Below, one piece after another: positions 42,766 through 54,539 of a stretch of 64,000 bases of DNA. The stretch comes from Paracyclopina nana (lineage: Eukaryota; Arthropoda; Copepoda; Cyclopoida; Cyclopettidae): contig JAGUCH010000008.1 of NCBI GenBank assembly GCA_019096065.1, positions 6,081,001 through 6,145,000 on the forward strand, written 5' to 3'. The position numbers and the translations under genes are program-made. The notes under the pieces were generated by a model. That model was given only the letters and a program-made list of their open reading frames with translations, did not search any database and was not told where the DNA came from. The stretch's first letter is position 1, and the number at the start of each line of letters is the position of its first letter.

Positions 42766-44079
42766 ATGGGCGCCGCGAGGAAGTGTCATTTGAACGGCGC
42801 GACGCGCGTCCAATCGCCGTTCAAGGCTGCGACTTCCGCAGTTCCGTTCGTAACCGCACACACCTGTTACGAACGGCGAAGCGCGCAGCTTCAGTCGGTC
42901 TGTGGACCTCGCAGAGCTAACACAATGATCTCCGAGGACAGCCTTCCCACCAAATCCAGAAGTCTGAGGGCCAAGTCCATCGCCAAGAGGCTAGCCACTG
43001 AGGCCTCAGTGACAGGGAAGACCAATAATGAAGACTGCAAGCAGAGCAGTGGCGCCAAATCTTCCTCCAAGGTGAAGAGATCTTCCAGCAAGCACCACAC
43101 CATGTCCAAATATAGGCGGAAAGTGGCCAATGCCAAAGAGAGGGAAAGGATGAAATTGGTCTCCGAGGCCTTTGACAAGTTGAGCTCAGTGGTGCCAGTG
43201 TACAAAATGATGACTTCCAACAATGCTCCCATTGTCTCCGCAACTGCCATTGGCGATGCTGAGAACAAGAATCCAGTGACCAAAGTGTCCACACTCAGAT
43301 GTGCCATAGCCTACATCAACTCTCTCCAGAGGCTGATTGAAGATGCCAACAATGGACTGCTTGATCCCAACCTCTACAACCAAACTGAGCCCGATTTGGA
43401 ACTGCCACATCACAACAACAACAACAACAACAATGGGAAAGCAGTTGTCTTCAAGAAGGCCAACAACAGCAAGAAGAAAGGAGGCAAAAAGGGAGATCAA
43501 AGCAAGGCCAAGAAGGGCAGCAAGAGTAGCAACAATTTCAAAGTGAGGCAGTACCATGCAGCCGACTTCAGAGGGGGGCATGTGGCCAAAAAGGGGGGCA
43601 AAAAGGCCAACAACAAGTCTTTGGTGATGCCCACCACTAGCAAAATCATGTCCAAGGCCCAGCTGAATTTGGCCATTGCCAAAGGCCTGCAAAACTGCAA
43701 GCCCATCTACACCCCACCACCTCCAGCCTCAAAGAAACCAGCAGCTCAGCCTCAGTTGATGCCAAACAACAACCAGCAGATGTTCAACAATTTGCAAATC
43801 ATCCAATTGAGGCCACTCAACTTCTCCAATTCCACCACTTCTATCATCGATGAAGAATCCGAGGCCTCCAATGACTTCAGCAGCATGCCAACTTTGGAAG
43901 TATTCTTGCAAAATCAGCAGCCCTCGCCATCCGCGTCGACTAATTCATCCTTGTCATTGAGCTCTTCGCAATCAGAGTCATCTTCTGGATGCTTCCAAAC
44001 CATCCTGGAGGAAGCCCACATTTTGGATGACATTCAAGCTGTCCTCCTGGATGCAGACAATTTTGACATACTTGTGTGA
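42766..44079 (+). CDS. intronless bHLH transcription factor with a long loop
   Basis: 437 aa if the first ATG (42766) is used. The more conserved-looking start may be the ATG at 42925 (MISEDSLPTKS), since the first 50 codons are GC-rich and could be leader. The basic region plus helix 1 reads RRKVANAKERERMKLVSEAFDKLSSVVP, here quoted in two parts: RRKVANAKERERM and KLVSEAFDKLSSVVP. Helix 2 is KVSTLRCAIAYINSLQRLI. The loop between them is about 27 residues, far longer than in most class A factors; achaete-scute proteins also have an extended loop, but the basic region looks more like the Delilah/Fer group. C-terminal to it are Asn runs, Lys-rich patches and a Ser-rich acidic end (ILEEAHILDDIQAVLLDAD), a plausible activation segment. 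Orthology is unsettled. Confidence 0.75.
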   Translation: MGAARKCHLNGATRVQSPFKAATSAVPFVTAHTCYERRSAQLQSVCGPRRANTMISEDSLPTKSRSLRAKSIAKRLATEASVTGKTNNEDCKQSSGAKSSSKVKRSSSKHHTMSKYRRKVANAKERERMKLVSEAFDKLSSVVPVYKMMTSNNAPIVSATAIGDAENKNPVTKVSTLRCAIAYINSLQRLIEDANNGLLDPNLYNQTEPDLELPHHNNNNNNNGKAVVFKKANNSKKKGGKKGDQSKAKKGSKSSNNFKVRQYHAADFRGGHVAKKGGKKANNKSLVMPTTSKIMSKAQLNLAIAKGLQNCKPIYTPPPPASKKPAAQPQLMPNNNQQMFNNLQIIQLRPLNFSNSTTSIIDEESEASNDFSSMPTLEVFLQNQQPSPSASTNSSLSLSSSQSESSSGCFQTILEEAHILDDIQAVLLDADNFDILV

Positions 44080-44240
44080 TAACAAAGCCTACATACTCCT
44101 TTTTACAGCAGGACTTAGCGTTCCTAATTTCCAAGCGGTTGCTAAATAAAGTTGATTTTTTTACAAGCAAACCCAACTTTTTCATAAAATAAGATGTGTA
44201 GGCAATGTGGGCTAATTATAATAAGATTTCAATTTCAGCT

Positions 44241-45539
44241 TCATTTCTCAGCTTCCATCTGTACTTTTTTATGCTCAAAAAGAGCCTCAAAACTGGCTTC
44301 GTTTGGAATTTCGTAGGCAGATTCTCCTTTTTGGTGGATGTGCCAGACTGAGGCAGTGTTGGCACTTTCAATCAGTCTCACACCTGCCTCGGCCACCTCA
44401 TTTGGGCTGAGGAAGGCTCCAAGGGCCTCTCCAAGGCTGTCCAAAAAAGCAGCTCCAACTTGAGTCATGCCAATTTGAGGGTGGTAATCCTGGAACAAAA
44501 AAAAAGACCAAGATAGTTTCAAATAGAGTTGTACAACTTGTTTGCTTCAAAAGCAAGGATTACCTGCATGGCAGTGTCAACAGCACCAGGGCAGAGGCAA
44601 ATGAACCTGACGCCATGCTGGTCATACTCCAGCTGATGACCAGCACATCTTGTGAAGTGGATCATGCCAGCTTTGGCAGCTGAATAAGTGGGCATGGCTG
44701 GCCAAGGCAGTAAGCCTTGAATGCTGCTTATGTATAGCACAACTCCACCTTTGTTGGTGCTCATTTTGCAGCCGTAGCCAGCCTGTTGTTTTCCCATGTA
44801 CTTGAGTGCCAATTTGCTTCCATCTATGGGAGCCTGGAATGTTACATCATATTGCTGGAGTGCAAAATCTAATATTATGTTGTTCTTACAAGAAAATTAA
44901 CCCTCAGCTGAGCTTCCCAGTTGATTTCTCCATCCACACCTGCATTATTTACCAACACATCGAGTGCACCAAAAAGGTCAAAGCACTTTTCGAAGGCTGC
45001 CTCAAAGTTGGAACGTGAAGTGATGTCCACTCGCATGAATTCCACTCGATCTTGACCATATTGATCTTTTAGCAGCTTGGCTTGATGGCCACCTTCCTGC
45101 ATGCACCAAAGTAAACAACAGGGAAAGTATTGCATTTCTTTTGTCTAATGGACTGTATAATTAGACCGAAAGAACTTTGCAATAGTCTGTCACTCGTCTT
45201 GGCTTTGAGTGGTTTACTCAAAAAGCCCCAGGGAAAAGCAACAATAAATGTTCAGAATATTTGTTATGCATAGTAAAATTTTTTTTCTAAACGGGTATTT
45301 GCCCTCTTTTTGCTTCTATAGGTTGTCTTTTCAAATAGCAGCGATTGGAAATAAAAAAAACCTGCGAATCAATGTTTGAGAAGTGGTAAAAGTTGAAGCA
45401 TACTCAAGCGTATTACTTTGTAATCCACGTCGACCATCAAGCATTTTGCACCTCTTTGTAGCAAAACATCAATGAAGGCCAAACCAATTCCCCTGGATGC
45501 TCCAGTCACCAGGCAAACTTTGCCATCTAATTCAAACAT
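44241..45539 (-). CDS. 15-hydroxyprostaglandin dehydrogenase-like short-chain dehydrogenase
   Basis: Four exons: 45539-45417, 45096-44890, 44833-44564, 44489-44241; 282 aa, the usual SDR size. The Rossmann motif TGASRGIG binds NAD; the VDVD after strand 2 favours NAD over NADP. NNAGVDGEINWE and a catalytic set ISSIQG...YSAAKAGM (Ser, Tyr, Lys) follow. LCPGAVDTAM is the usual segment after the active site. The layout and NNAGV(N/D).E.NWE stretch match HPGD, a cytosolic enzyme that oxidises the 15-hydroxyl of prostaglandins; arthropod members may act on other hydroxy-lipids. The upstream in-frame codons have no ATG, so the start at 45539 is firm. All introns are phase 0. Confidence 0.88.
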
Positions 45540-46291
45540 TTTCCTCTTCAACTGTCAATCCAGTTTTTCAAGATTTACTTCATTTGAAGCACGTGGTGCT
45601 GTTCAGTCTGCTAGGATGCCAAATAGTCCATTTTTTTGCTATACACAAACTTCATTAAAAAACTTGCCTTTTGATGAAAAATGATGATTGGAGCTGGACC
45701 TTCTGGAAAATAGACGCCCTTAATTTAACCTGCTATATGCAATGTTATTTTTGTGCTGGAGCTTCTAGCTTATATCCACCCCCAACAAGTCAAGTCAAGT
45801 CAAGTTGTGATCAATTGGTATTGAAATTATGATTGTTATTCTTAAAACTTGCAGGCTCTTGCCAAAAACTCAAGTAGTTGTGACTTGTAGGCGTACTCTC
45901 TTACGCTTGAACTCTTTATGTGTAGGCTTATCTTTGAATGAATCTTTGCTCATGGTTTGATTGAAAGTGGTGTTGTTCCCCTTTCCATTTCCAGGCCATT
46001 TGCCACATGTGTTGTTTTTGGTCAGACAAATATCACATTTGCTTCATTGTTTTGTCAATCCTCTGGTGCTCACCTCTAATAGCAGTATGTTAAGCGCTGC
46101 TTCTTGAATTGAATTTCTGCTGGAATGGGCAGACATGAATGTAAATTTTGCCATTCCATTCCACTTTTTTGCCAACATGGCCAATCCTGCTCATGTTTCC
46201 ATAATGGAAAACATAAATCTCAGCTCAGAAGGCTGAGTTGCTAGCGGCTTTTTCATGATGCTTACTAAACAAAGTCCAATTTTTAAGTAAT

Positions 46292-46445
46292 ATAGGATTA
46301 TACACCTCTAGGCTGGAGGATAACACGAATTATTTTTTAGTGTCAAGTGACAGATCACGAGTGAGCGGAGCGAACGAGTGATTGGCACGAGACACTAAAA
46401 AATAATGAGTGTTATCCGACAGCCTAGAGGTGTATAATCCTATTA
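46292..46445. repeat. 154-bp fold-back palindrome
   Basis: Arms 46292-46348 and 46390-46445 pair almost perfectly (GGATTATACACCTCTAGGCTG against CAGCCTAGAGGTGTATAATCC, here in 21-base blocks trimmed by one: GATTATACACCTCTAGGCTG). The 41-bp loop contains a second small inverted motif, CACGAGTGAGCGGAGCGAAC followed by GAGTG. AT dinucleotides flank it. It fits a hairpin MITE and may be related in build to the palindrome at 2.0-2.2 kb. Confidence 0.75.
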
Positions 46446-46716
46446 CTATTAGCTACCCCCAGCATTTCAAGCATTGGGTAAAATTTAATTTAGGTAAGTT
46501 TTTTGGCTTGATTTTAGCAAGATATGCCTTAAATTTTGCGACTCGCTTACTGATGCATGAGCTCATCAAAGTTGACCCAGCGGTCTAGCCTGCAACATGT
46601 GCTTATTGCCGTGCGTCTTGCAACTGCGCCTGGCCGGCCGGTACGGCCATGTATATGCAGCGCTCGCCAGTTGCTATTTGTATTTGACCCGGCTCTTAAC
46701 TAGCTTTTCATGAAGC

Positions 46717-46788
46717 AATTCGTTGGCTCAGAGGTAGAGCGTCGGCGCGCCAACCAGGTGTCCCGAGTTCAAATCTTGCTAGATCCTT
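46717..46788 (+). tRNA. degenerate tRNA-like sequence
   Basis: A perfect D arm (GCTC-AGAGGTA-GAGC, 46726-46740) and a fair T arm (CCGAG-TTCAAAT-CTTGC) with B box GAGTTCAAATC are present, and a T6 run follows. The acceptor stem does not pair and the anticodon loop lacks U33, so I cannot name an anticodon. Likely a pseudogene or the head of a SINE. Confidence 0.35.
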
Positions 46789-49700
46789 CCTTTTTTCTAT
46801 CATATTCAAATGAAATAGATGGCGCAAGGATCAAGTAAGGTATAATGATCATTATCCACTTGCAGATGCATAATGTTCATTATCCTCCTCTAAATAAAAC
46901 AAGAGTGAAAAAATCATGGAAAATATATGGTCGCAACTTATGTACTGCTCAGCCGTCTCAGCTAATAGTAATAATTGATAATTCTGTGGAACAAAACTTT
47001 TTTCCAAAGGCCTTATAATTATAATAAGATTTCATTTATACCTCATTAAAACTAACTTAAGACTGGTTTAGGCCTTACATGCAAACTCTCAGCCATTCTT
47101 TCCACAAATAAGGCATTTTGTAGGTTAATTGGGTGCAGAAGAAACATTGCAAAGCGAAATCAATTTTGGCAGAATGTGTATAGCAGCAGGTCAGAGTAGA
47201 TGCATCATTGTGATTATCTGATGGTAAAAGGAAATACCAAAGTTGGGCATAACGCATTCAAGGCTGGGACTAAATAAGTAATTTGTCTACTGGTCAGTCA
47301 ACCAGTCAAGTTATTTTTCCAGGTTAATTCATAGATCACAATCTTACCTAGCCACATCACTCACCATTGTTCTACTTTGGCATTTATGCTTCAAGCGTAT
47401 AATTGAACAGCTAGCTTTGGTAGCTTTTTTTTCAAAGAAGCAAATGAAGTGACATCACCCCAATGGAATGTGCAATAATTTTGGCCTGGCCAAAAAAGCA
47501 ACTAGTTAAAGCTTAGATTGCATCTGATGCAGAAAAGGCCACATTTATGGGCGTTTTGTGCAAATGAGGGGATCATAAAAAAAATTTCTCATCCAATTAA
47601 AATCATGCGAAAAGATGTGTGTCCACCCTGAAGCTTGAAATTGCTCTATTCATCGTTGGATGCTAATCTCATTTATTCTGAGAAATGAGTGGAATAGTTC
47701 TAATAATCATATGCAAAAAGCTCCATCAATTAAAGAGATCCCAGATAAGTCCAATTGGCACTCAACATCTGAGTTGGAAGTCCAAAAATGGTGTGGAAAA
47801 AAGGTGAAGCCGACAGAATAAGATAAGACACACCGAACAAGTTAAATAGAATCATTTCCTTATCTCAGCTTCCAAGGAAATAATGCCTTCTTTTTCCACT
47901 TTTAAATCAAGAAAAATCTACTTTACTAATTCAAAATTTGTCATGGCTCAGATTCCTGAGATTAATTTACAGCTTCAATTTTTTTTATATTAAAAACTCA
48001 AAATTACTCTATCATGCAGATTGCATAATCAAAGTACGGGCTCCATTTTGGAGGAATCTGTGAAGTTCATTCATTATTCATGAGAGAGTAGCACCAAGGC
48101 AACATCGTGATATGAATGGGCGTCAACACCAAGAAACCAGACACTTGATCATCGACATGATGGCTAAATGACCCATTGTTTCCTACAGCCCACTGCCCAT
48201 TTTTAGCAGATCAAAGGCCCTCGTCTAATTTGACAAACTGACAATTACAGCCATGTGCTTTTGTTTTAAAATGTACTTGTGGTGGTGGCTTGAAAGTGTT
48301 TTTTTTATTTTTCACCTTATCACTTACAAAAGCTGAAGCAACTTTCCCTAGCTGTTATCCAGATAAGTTTTTCTGAGCAGGTTTTGAGCTTTGATTTTCG
48401 CCCTTGAAATCAAAGGCCAAGATGCCCAAGTGCTATGAAAAAGTTATCTCAACTTGATTCAAAGTTTTGTGTCCACTTTGGAGTGTGATACCAAAAAAGT
48501 TGACACTCTTGTAATGGCTTGCATTAATAATTGCCCACTTCAAAACATTTATAGATACCCAGGCCCGTACAAAAAGCACACACACGTGGGTGGACATAAA
48601 TCTTAAAACCGCAATAAAAATTAGCACCATGACTCATTTCGCTTGTGATTTATGATTAAAGCAAACAAAACAGAAAAATGTGCATTGTGTCATTATTCAA
48701 TGCGCAAAAAATCCTTTTTTGGCAAAAGTGTGTGAAGAAAAAACAAAAATATCACATGAGACTTGGTTGCTTTCACTCTGATTTCATTCAATTGAGAAAA
48801 AGGTAATAAATGTTTTTTTAGGATTAATTTTGATGGGCAAGTGTCTGGTCACAATAATTATGCCACACACCTCATTAGACCTTCTTCTTCGGAAGCTTTT
48901 GACTTCCAAGATCAGTTTGATAAATCTTATAATTCAATTCCAGTCTCGTGGCATGCTACTGATGCATAGATAACGCACTTTGAGGTCAAATCTTGGTTGG
49001 GTGTGATGCTCAAATTTCTCCAGTGAAGCAGAACTATATCACACACTGGTCTGACAGCAGAAATCTGGATCATATCGGACCAGTGTGCATTGCTAACAAA
49101 GGGTGGAACTTTTCGGTTCTCCTAATGGCTCTTTTGATTCAATATTTTTGAGCCTAATGGTCAATCAATTTTTGATGGCCTTGTAAAACATGATTTTTGG
49201 GCATCAAAAAATATATTTGGCCCTGATTATGATTTGCTTGACCACTACGTAATCATATTTTGAAACCTCATAAGCTGGGAGTTGAAAATCCTGGGAAGAA
49301 TTAGGCTTGCCAAAAATAGCAACAAGTCTATACGCAGAAATGGGATTATTAATACTATACGAGCACCTGGCCCATTTTATATTTTGCCTATAAATTGCCC
49401 ATTTGAACAATAATGTTTCATCCTCTTTTTCTTACAAGCAAAATGAATTGTGGTTCATCAAAAGTATGTAGATGAAAATGAGTTTGAATAAGCAAAATCT
49501 TTAATTTTTGCAATATTACGGATCCATTAAACTTCAAGTGAAATTGCTATGAAAATCCATAAAGTTAAACAGAAATTGTGCACAAAAATGGTATCATTTG
49601 AAGAAATCGAAAAGTTTGAATTTAAACGCAAACAAAAGCCTAAATGGAGCTTTCGAATTTAAAAGGAAATTGTGAATTTTCATGGCAATTAGCAAGGTCA

Positions 49701-50874
49701 ATGGAAAATTCTACTTGTAATTTCATAAGATTGGTCGCTTTCTTACCCATTTTAAAGCCTAATTAGCGCATTTTCGGGCACATTTTTGGTTCCTTTATCA
49801 AGAGTATTTTTTTGCTTATCCCTTTTCGAGCAACTTTTTGCATGCCTTTTTTAGGGATAATGAAGAGTTCCATAGCAGTGTTGTGGGTCACAGCAGCACA
49901 GTGGGCCGAAAGGTTTTCATGAGAATTACAAAAAGGCAAGAATATATCGCAGAACACGCAACAAATCTGGCGCGTGTGTGACAGCTCAGATTGGAATCTT
50001 TTGTCTCAAAAATTGGAGGACAAGGGGAAAAATGGCCAAATAAATGACAGAAATGATGCGAAAAAAGATTGACGCTGGATGGCCACCCAAAAAGTTTGTG
50101 TACGAAATAAAAATCCGAGAAATAATGATTCAATAAGGCATAAATCACTCACTGTTCACTACTGAGATGGCATCATGCTGATTATTAGAGCCACACATGA
50201 AGATGTTTTTCTGGACCAGAAAGAGGCCGACCCTTGTCATCTGATAACAATTATGTGCATATATAACTCACAGCTTGAAAAAAAGCACTTTGACGACACT
50301 TTGTTTTGATCAGCTGACAATTTGGCGGAAATTTGCTATCCTAGCTCCAGCCAACTTTGTTCACCTTCACAACTTGACGCTAATGATGAGAAATGAAAAA
50401 TGACATATACGTGACATGGGTCATTGAATGCAGGCAAAAAAGGGTTAATATGTTGCTCAAGTTGGAAGCCACGAACTGACAGGCAAAGCAGCGGGTTGCC
50501 TTAATTCATGCGCTCGTTTTTTCATTTCAGACTATGATAAGGTGGGGATGATCATGATTTAAAAATCAACACAAAAGAAGAACAGGTTTGATCCCAGGGT
50601 GCGATATGCTCAACCTCATTATGTAGACTAGCAGTTTTACTCAGCAGCATCCGAAATGGAAAACCTGACCCCAACTGAATTCACCATTGTGAATCACTTG
50701 ATATTTTTGTTGGCAGACCTTGATAACAAAAGAGTTATAAACACTTCATCTTCAATGCAATGGCCAGGTTATGGCAAAAAAATTAATTTTCAACAATGGG
50801 CATTCTGGTTTTGGCCAGGTTTCTCACATGACTGCTAAAATGATTTTTGTAAGTGAAAGAAGCGTCATTTTTCT

Positions 50875-52906
50875 TCAGCAATGATGATGGCAGGGTTGGA
50901 TCTCCATCTCCAGATCTTGGTAGCTAATGTCAAAATCCCCACTGGCAGGGTCATAGCCTCCATACCCTCGCGTCTTCACCTGGTTCTTGCCCATCACAAT
51001 CCGGAATTGGGGCTTGGTCTCATAACTATTCCCATACGTTTCACTCGATCTCCTATTAAGATAGCCAAAACAGAGTTTACACAGATTTCATTTTTCATCA
51101 TAAATGCCACTTTGTGAGCGCGAGCTAAGTTGGCCCCACTATAAGAATTGCAAATTTCAGCCAAATTGGCCCGTTCAACTTACGAATCTAAGAGCCTTGT
51201 TGAAATGAATGCGAATTCTGGCTGCTCCTCCAAAGAGTTGGCTCCTTTGAAGATGTCATCCGATGTGGAAGCCTCATCATGGTATTGGTTGCCTTGCAAG
51301 TCCTCTTTCCACTGTGGAACTTTTTCCACAGTCCAATCAGTCAGAGATAGTTCATCTCCAGGTCTCAGGTAATGCGAAAAGACATCTCTGGCAGCCCAGT
51401 GGCCACTGTAGAACAGTAAATGATCCAATTGAGCTCTAATTAAGGCTTCTCTTGACCTGGTGTTCATCTACTTCAATTATAATATATTGACTCAAAAACC
51501 AACTTTTCATGCGTCAGTTAATTACAGATGGTGTTACTGAACACTAAGTGGAAAAGTCTTAATAATCATCTTTCAGAAGACTTTAATAGATGAACACCAC
51601 AGTAATTTTTTTGAAAAATAACTAACTTGCTGTCAGTTGAGGTGAGGGCATTTTTGAGATTGGGCAAAAAGATGCCATTAGAGCCAATCACTTCTCCTTT
51701 GATTCTTCCAGTTGATTCAATGGAGACAACCAGAGCCGTGTCCTCATCTATGCCAATGCCATAACTGGTTCCAACCACATCAAGATGTTTGGTGTCAGCT
51801 ATCAGCCGAATAAGTCTACCCTCTCTGCCCCTTTGACCAAAGTGAGTATCAAGCAGAAAACCTGGTAGAAAATACAGATAGTTTTGAGACTCTACTGAAA
51901 CTCCACTCTGACTCTCCTGAGACTCTACTGGGAATTTAGTGAGACTCTACTGAGACTCTACTGAGATTCTACTGAGACTCAAATGAGACTCCACTGAGAC
52001 TCTACTGAGACTCAAATGAGACTCTACTGAGATTCTACTGAGACTCTACTGAGACTCTTCTGAGACTCTTCTGAGACTCTTCTGAGACACTACTGAGACT
52101 CCACCAAGCGAAACTGTACCGATACTTTTCAGAGATCTTACAGCGACTTTACTGAGAATCCACAGAGAGTTTAATGAAACAATTAAGATTCTACTGAGAG
52201 GTTACTTAAACTCAATGGAGGCCTGATTGAGAAGCTTTTAAGACTATGAGACTCACCTGGAAAAAATCCCAATCCACCCTGAGGATCATAAGACAAATTG
52301 GCTTCAAAGGTTGAGTTAAGTGAAGATCCATCCCTCAAAGACTCATAACTGTAGCCCCCGTGACCATCCCTGACCCCGTTAAGCCAACGCAGCCAGCTGA
52401 AGTTCCAGCAATTGCAGCAGAACCACTGCTGAACATGGCTCTAATCTCGGCTAAAACTGGGGAATCTTGTCTTTTTTCCTCTTTGGTGAATAACAAGTTG
52501 ATGAGCCTTCTTTGGTCACCTCCCCCAAAGAAGAAACCAGTCATTTCACTGACCTTCGAAAAATAATTGGAAGTCTTGGCAAAATGGAAGTAAATAAAAA
52601 TAATATTCTGCAAATAATTACTTTTTGGGCCACGATTGGATCGAAAGCAGTTTCAGGATCACTTTCTTGAATTGGCACCCAATAAGCCTCTTTGGCACCA
52701 AACTTCTCAAATTGGCTGACATAGAATTGGCCATTGTCTTGAGCATCTTCTGAGGCTGCTGTGATGACTCCAATTCGGGCATAGCCCTTGCCTCCACAGA
52801 GCTCTACAATCTTGTCATATATGGCACCGTGGTCATCCCTCAAATTCCCACCGATGAGGACCAAATGTTGATCACATTGTACGGTTTCAGTGGACCAGAT
52901 ACCCAT
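50875..52906 (-). CDS. cyanophycinase-like peptidase (family S51)
   Basis: Five exons: 52906-52622, 52553-52257, 51861-51627, 51405-51184, 51052-50875; about 405 aa. Motifs in order: HLVLIGGNLRDD, GVITAASED, TGFFFGGGDQRRL, the nucleophile elbow AGTSAG (catalytic Ser), GGYSYESLRDG, HFGQRGREGRLIRLI, GIGIDEDTALVV and SHYLRPGDELSL, all typical of cyanophycinases, which cleave beta-Asp-Arg dipeptides from cyanophycin in bacteria. Animals do not make cyanophycin; homologues occur in several invertebrates with unknown substrates. Exon 2 is one base short: GTCACG followed by five G where six would keep VTGGYSYES in frame. The start is uncertain: an ATG at 52950 in another frame would give a signal peptide (MVVQAHCFWLLALLLWVSG), hinting at a second slip. 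The second intron is a minisatellite. Confidence 0.82.
51884..52240. repeat. 11-bp minisatellite in a cyanophycinase intron
   Basis: Repeats of TGAGACTCTAC with variants (TGAGACTCAAA, TGAGATTCTAC, TGAGACTCTTC). It fills nearly the whole 395-nt intron (51862-52256), which makes that intron the longest in the gene. Confidence 0.85.
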
Positions 52907-53673
52907 AAAAGAAGGGCCAAAAGCCAAAAACAGTGTGCTTGTACCACCATATCTGCTTTTCCCACCTATTTCTTGCCTTATTGGGTGGTCTCTACAGATT
53001 GACAAGGTTATTTGCTATATAGGAAAGCCTTTGACAAAAAGTGTAACAGCTGAATCTTTACGATTTTTTTGGATTGAATTTGAAAAACATAGAAGCATAA
53101 GGCTAATTGTAAATGTCACAAATTAAGTTGCATGCTTACCAGAGATACGCAGAGTTTATCTGAACTGTGCTTGCTTTATCTGAAGGTGTAGGAGGAGCGT
53201 TATCAATAAAGTGATGTCATAATTCCGGCATTTGTGGTCAAATTCTTGGTTGTCACGTCCTCAAGAGATCTTAGAGACAAGTGCTAACAAGCACGGTTCT
53301 CAACATTTATGCATACACTGGCCATGCTCAGCTGCAAAGTGCCTCAGCAAAACATCCCTTTCATAAGCAGAAGACATTTTTTTGACAAACATAAATATAA
53401 ATGCCAAATTTTAAATATAATCAATGAGACTTCATTGCTCTATAATTTTTATTTTTCTGTTCTTGAGAATGAAATCGTTTTGTAAAGGAGCAATTACCTC
53501 AACAAGAAGATTTGTAAAAATTGAAATATGCGTTACATGAATTGGGTCCACTTTTCAACTTGCGTGGGACTTTTTCTTAATTTTGAAATGAATGGAAAAC
53601 TGTCAACAACAACAAGGTTTGGTGACTCACACGGTATACCATTTATACAGTGATGAAGGACCACGTGTAATAA

Positions 53674-53874
53674 ATGTTATATTTCAATCTGGTTTTTGCC
53701 ACTCTAATGGGTTCTGGACATTTATGGCACTCAATGCTGCTACTGAGTGTGTTAATTTACTTTTTAGCGGCCTTGTGTCTCACAGTGCTTTTGTTCCTCT
53801 TTTGGAAGTCTTTAAAAACTCCTTTTTACCTCTTGACTTTTGGAATGAAAGGCTTTTTTGGTCCTCGCAGCTGA
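53674..53874 (+). CDS. possible small hydrophobic protein (weak)
   Basis: 66 codons with two hydrophobic segments (FNLVFATLMGSG and MLLLSVLIYFLAALCLTVLLFLF, the latter quoted in parts) followed by KSLKTPFYLLTFGMKGFFG. Two stop codons lie directly before the ATG. No homology recognised, and an overlapping frame is equally long, so this may be chance. Confidence 0.2.
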   Translation: MLYFNLVFATLMGSGHLWHSMLLLSVLIYFLAALCLTVLLFLFWKSLKTPFYLLTFGMKGFFGPRS

Positions 53875-54539
53875 TATGCTTATTAAGGATTTTGGCAGAA
53901 AAAACTGAGTTTGTTTACTCCAGGCAAAAACTTCTGAGAGTGTCTTCATTTTGAGCCATTACACTGGTGTTATTCAAGTTGCTTTGTCAAATCTTGGTGC
54001 CAGATCTGAGAAAACATCCACATCAATCCTCAGCTTGAAGGAAGAAGACCACACACTTTTTCAACTGAGTTAGCTACAAGCTACTGTTGCTCATATTCAA
54101 CGCATTGTTCATCTACCAACTTTTGAAATACTTCATCAAACTCATATTTCAGTTGGAAAGAAAGGTAACAGTCATTATAAAATCAATTCTCATGATAGAT
54201 TTACCAGTGTCTAAAGTTTGAAGACTAAAATGATTTTTGTCAACAAAAATTGAGATTCAAATGTAGACTATAAGTAGATGAACACTGCCTTAGGATGACT
54301 TTGCTATGATGATAAATAAGGTCACGTGTGGAGATCAAGTGAGTTGTCTGCTGAGCAGTCTAGACAACAATCGAGATTTCTTTTATATGCAGAAGCCAAC
54401 AACTGAGCAAAAGTTTGATTTTGAATTTTGTTACCTACTACTACTTCTACAACTACTAGCAGGGGTTGGAAATTAACATATTTTGAAGAAGTTGACAATT
54501 GAATATGTTTGCTGACTGAGAAAATTCTCAACTTTACTG

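Larger units (their letters stand above)
45540..50874. other. long intergenic stretch
   Basis: No convincing exons over 5.3 kb. It holds a short (CAAGT)n run near 45.79 kb, a large palindrome and a tRNA-like relic (listed separately). From 47 to 50.8 kb it is AT-rich unique sequence with only short unsupported frames. Confidence 0.55.

Noticed and set aside
43186-43692. Minus-strand open frame opposite the bHLH gene
   Set aside because: Antisense shadow of a low-complexity coding region; no domain or start context.
50875-52906. Cyanophycinase as bacterial contamination or very recent transfer
   Set aside because: Four spliceosomal introns and host-like base composition. Homologues are known in other invertebrates, so an old acquisition or inheritance is more likely.
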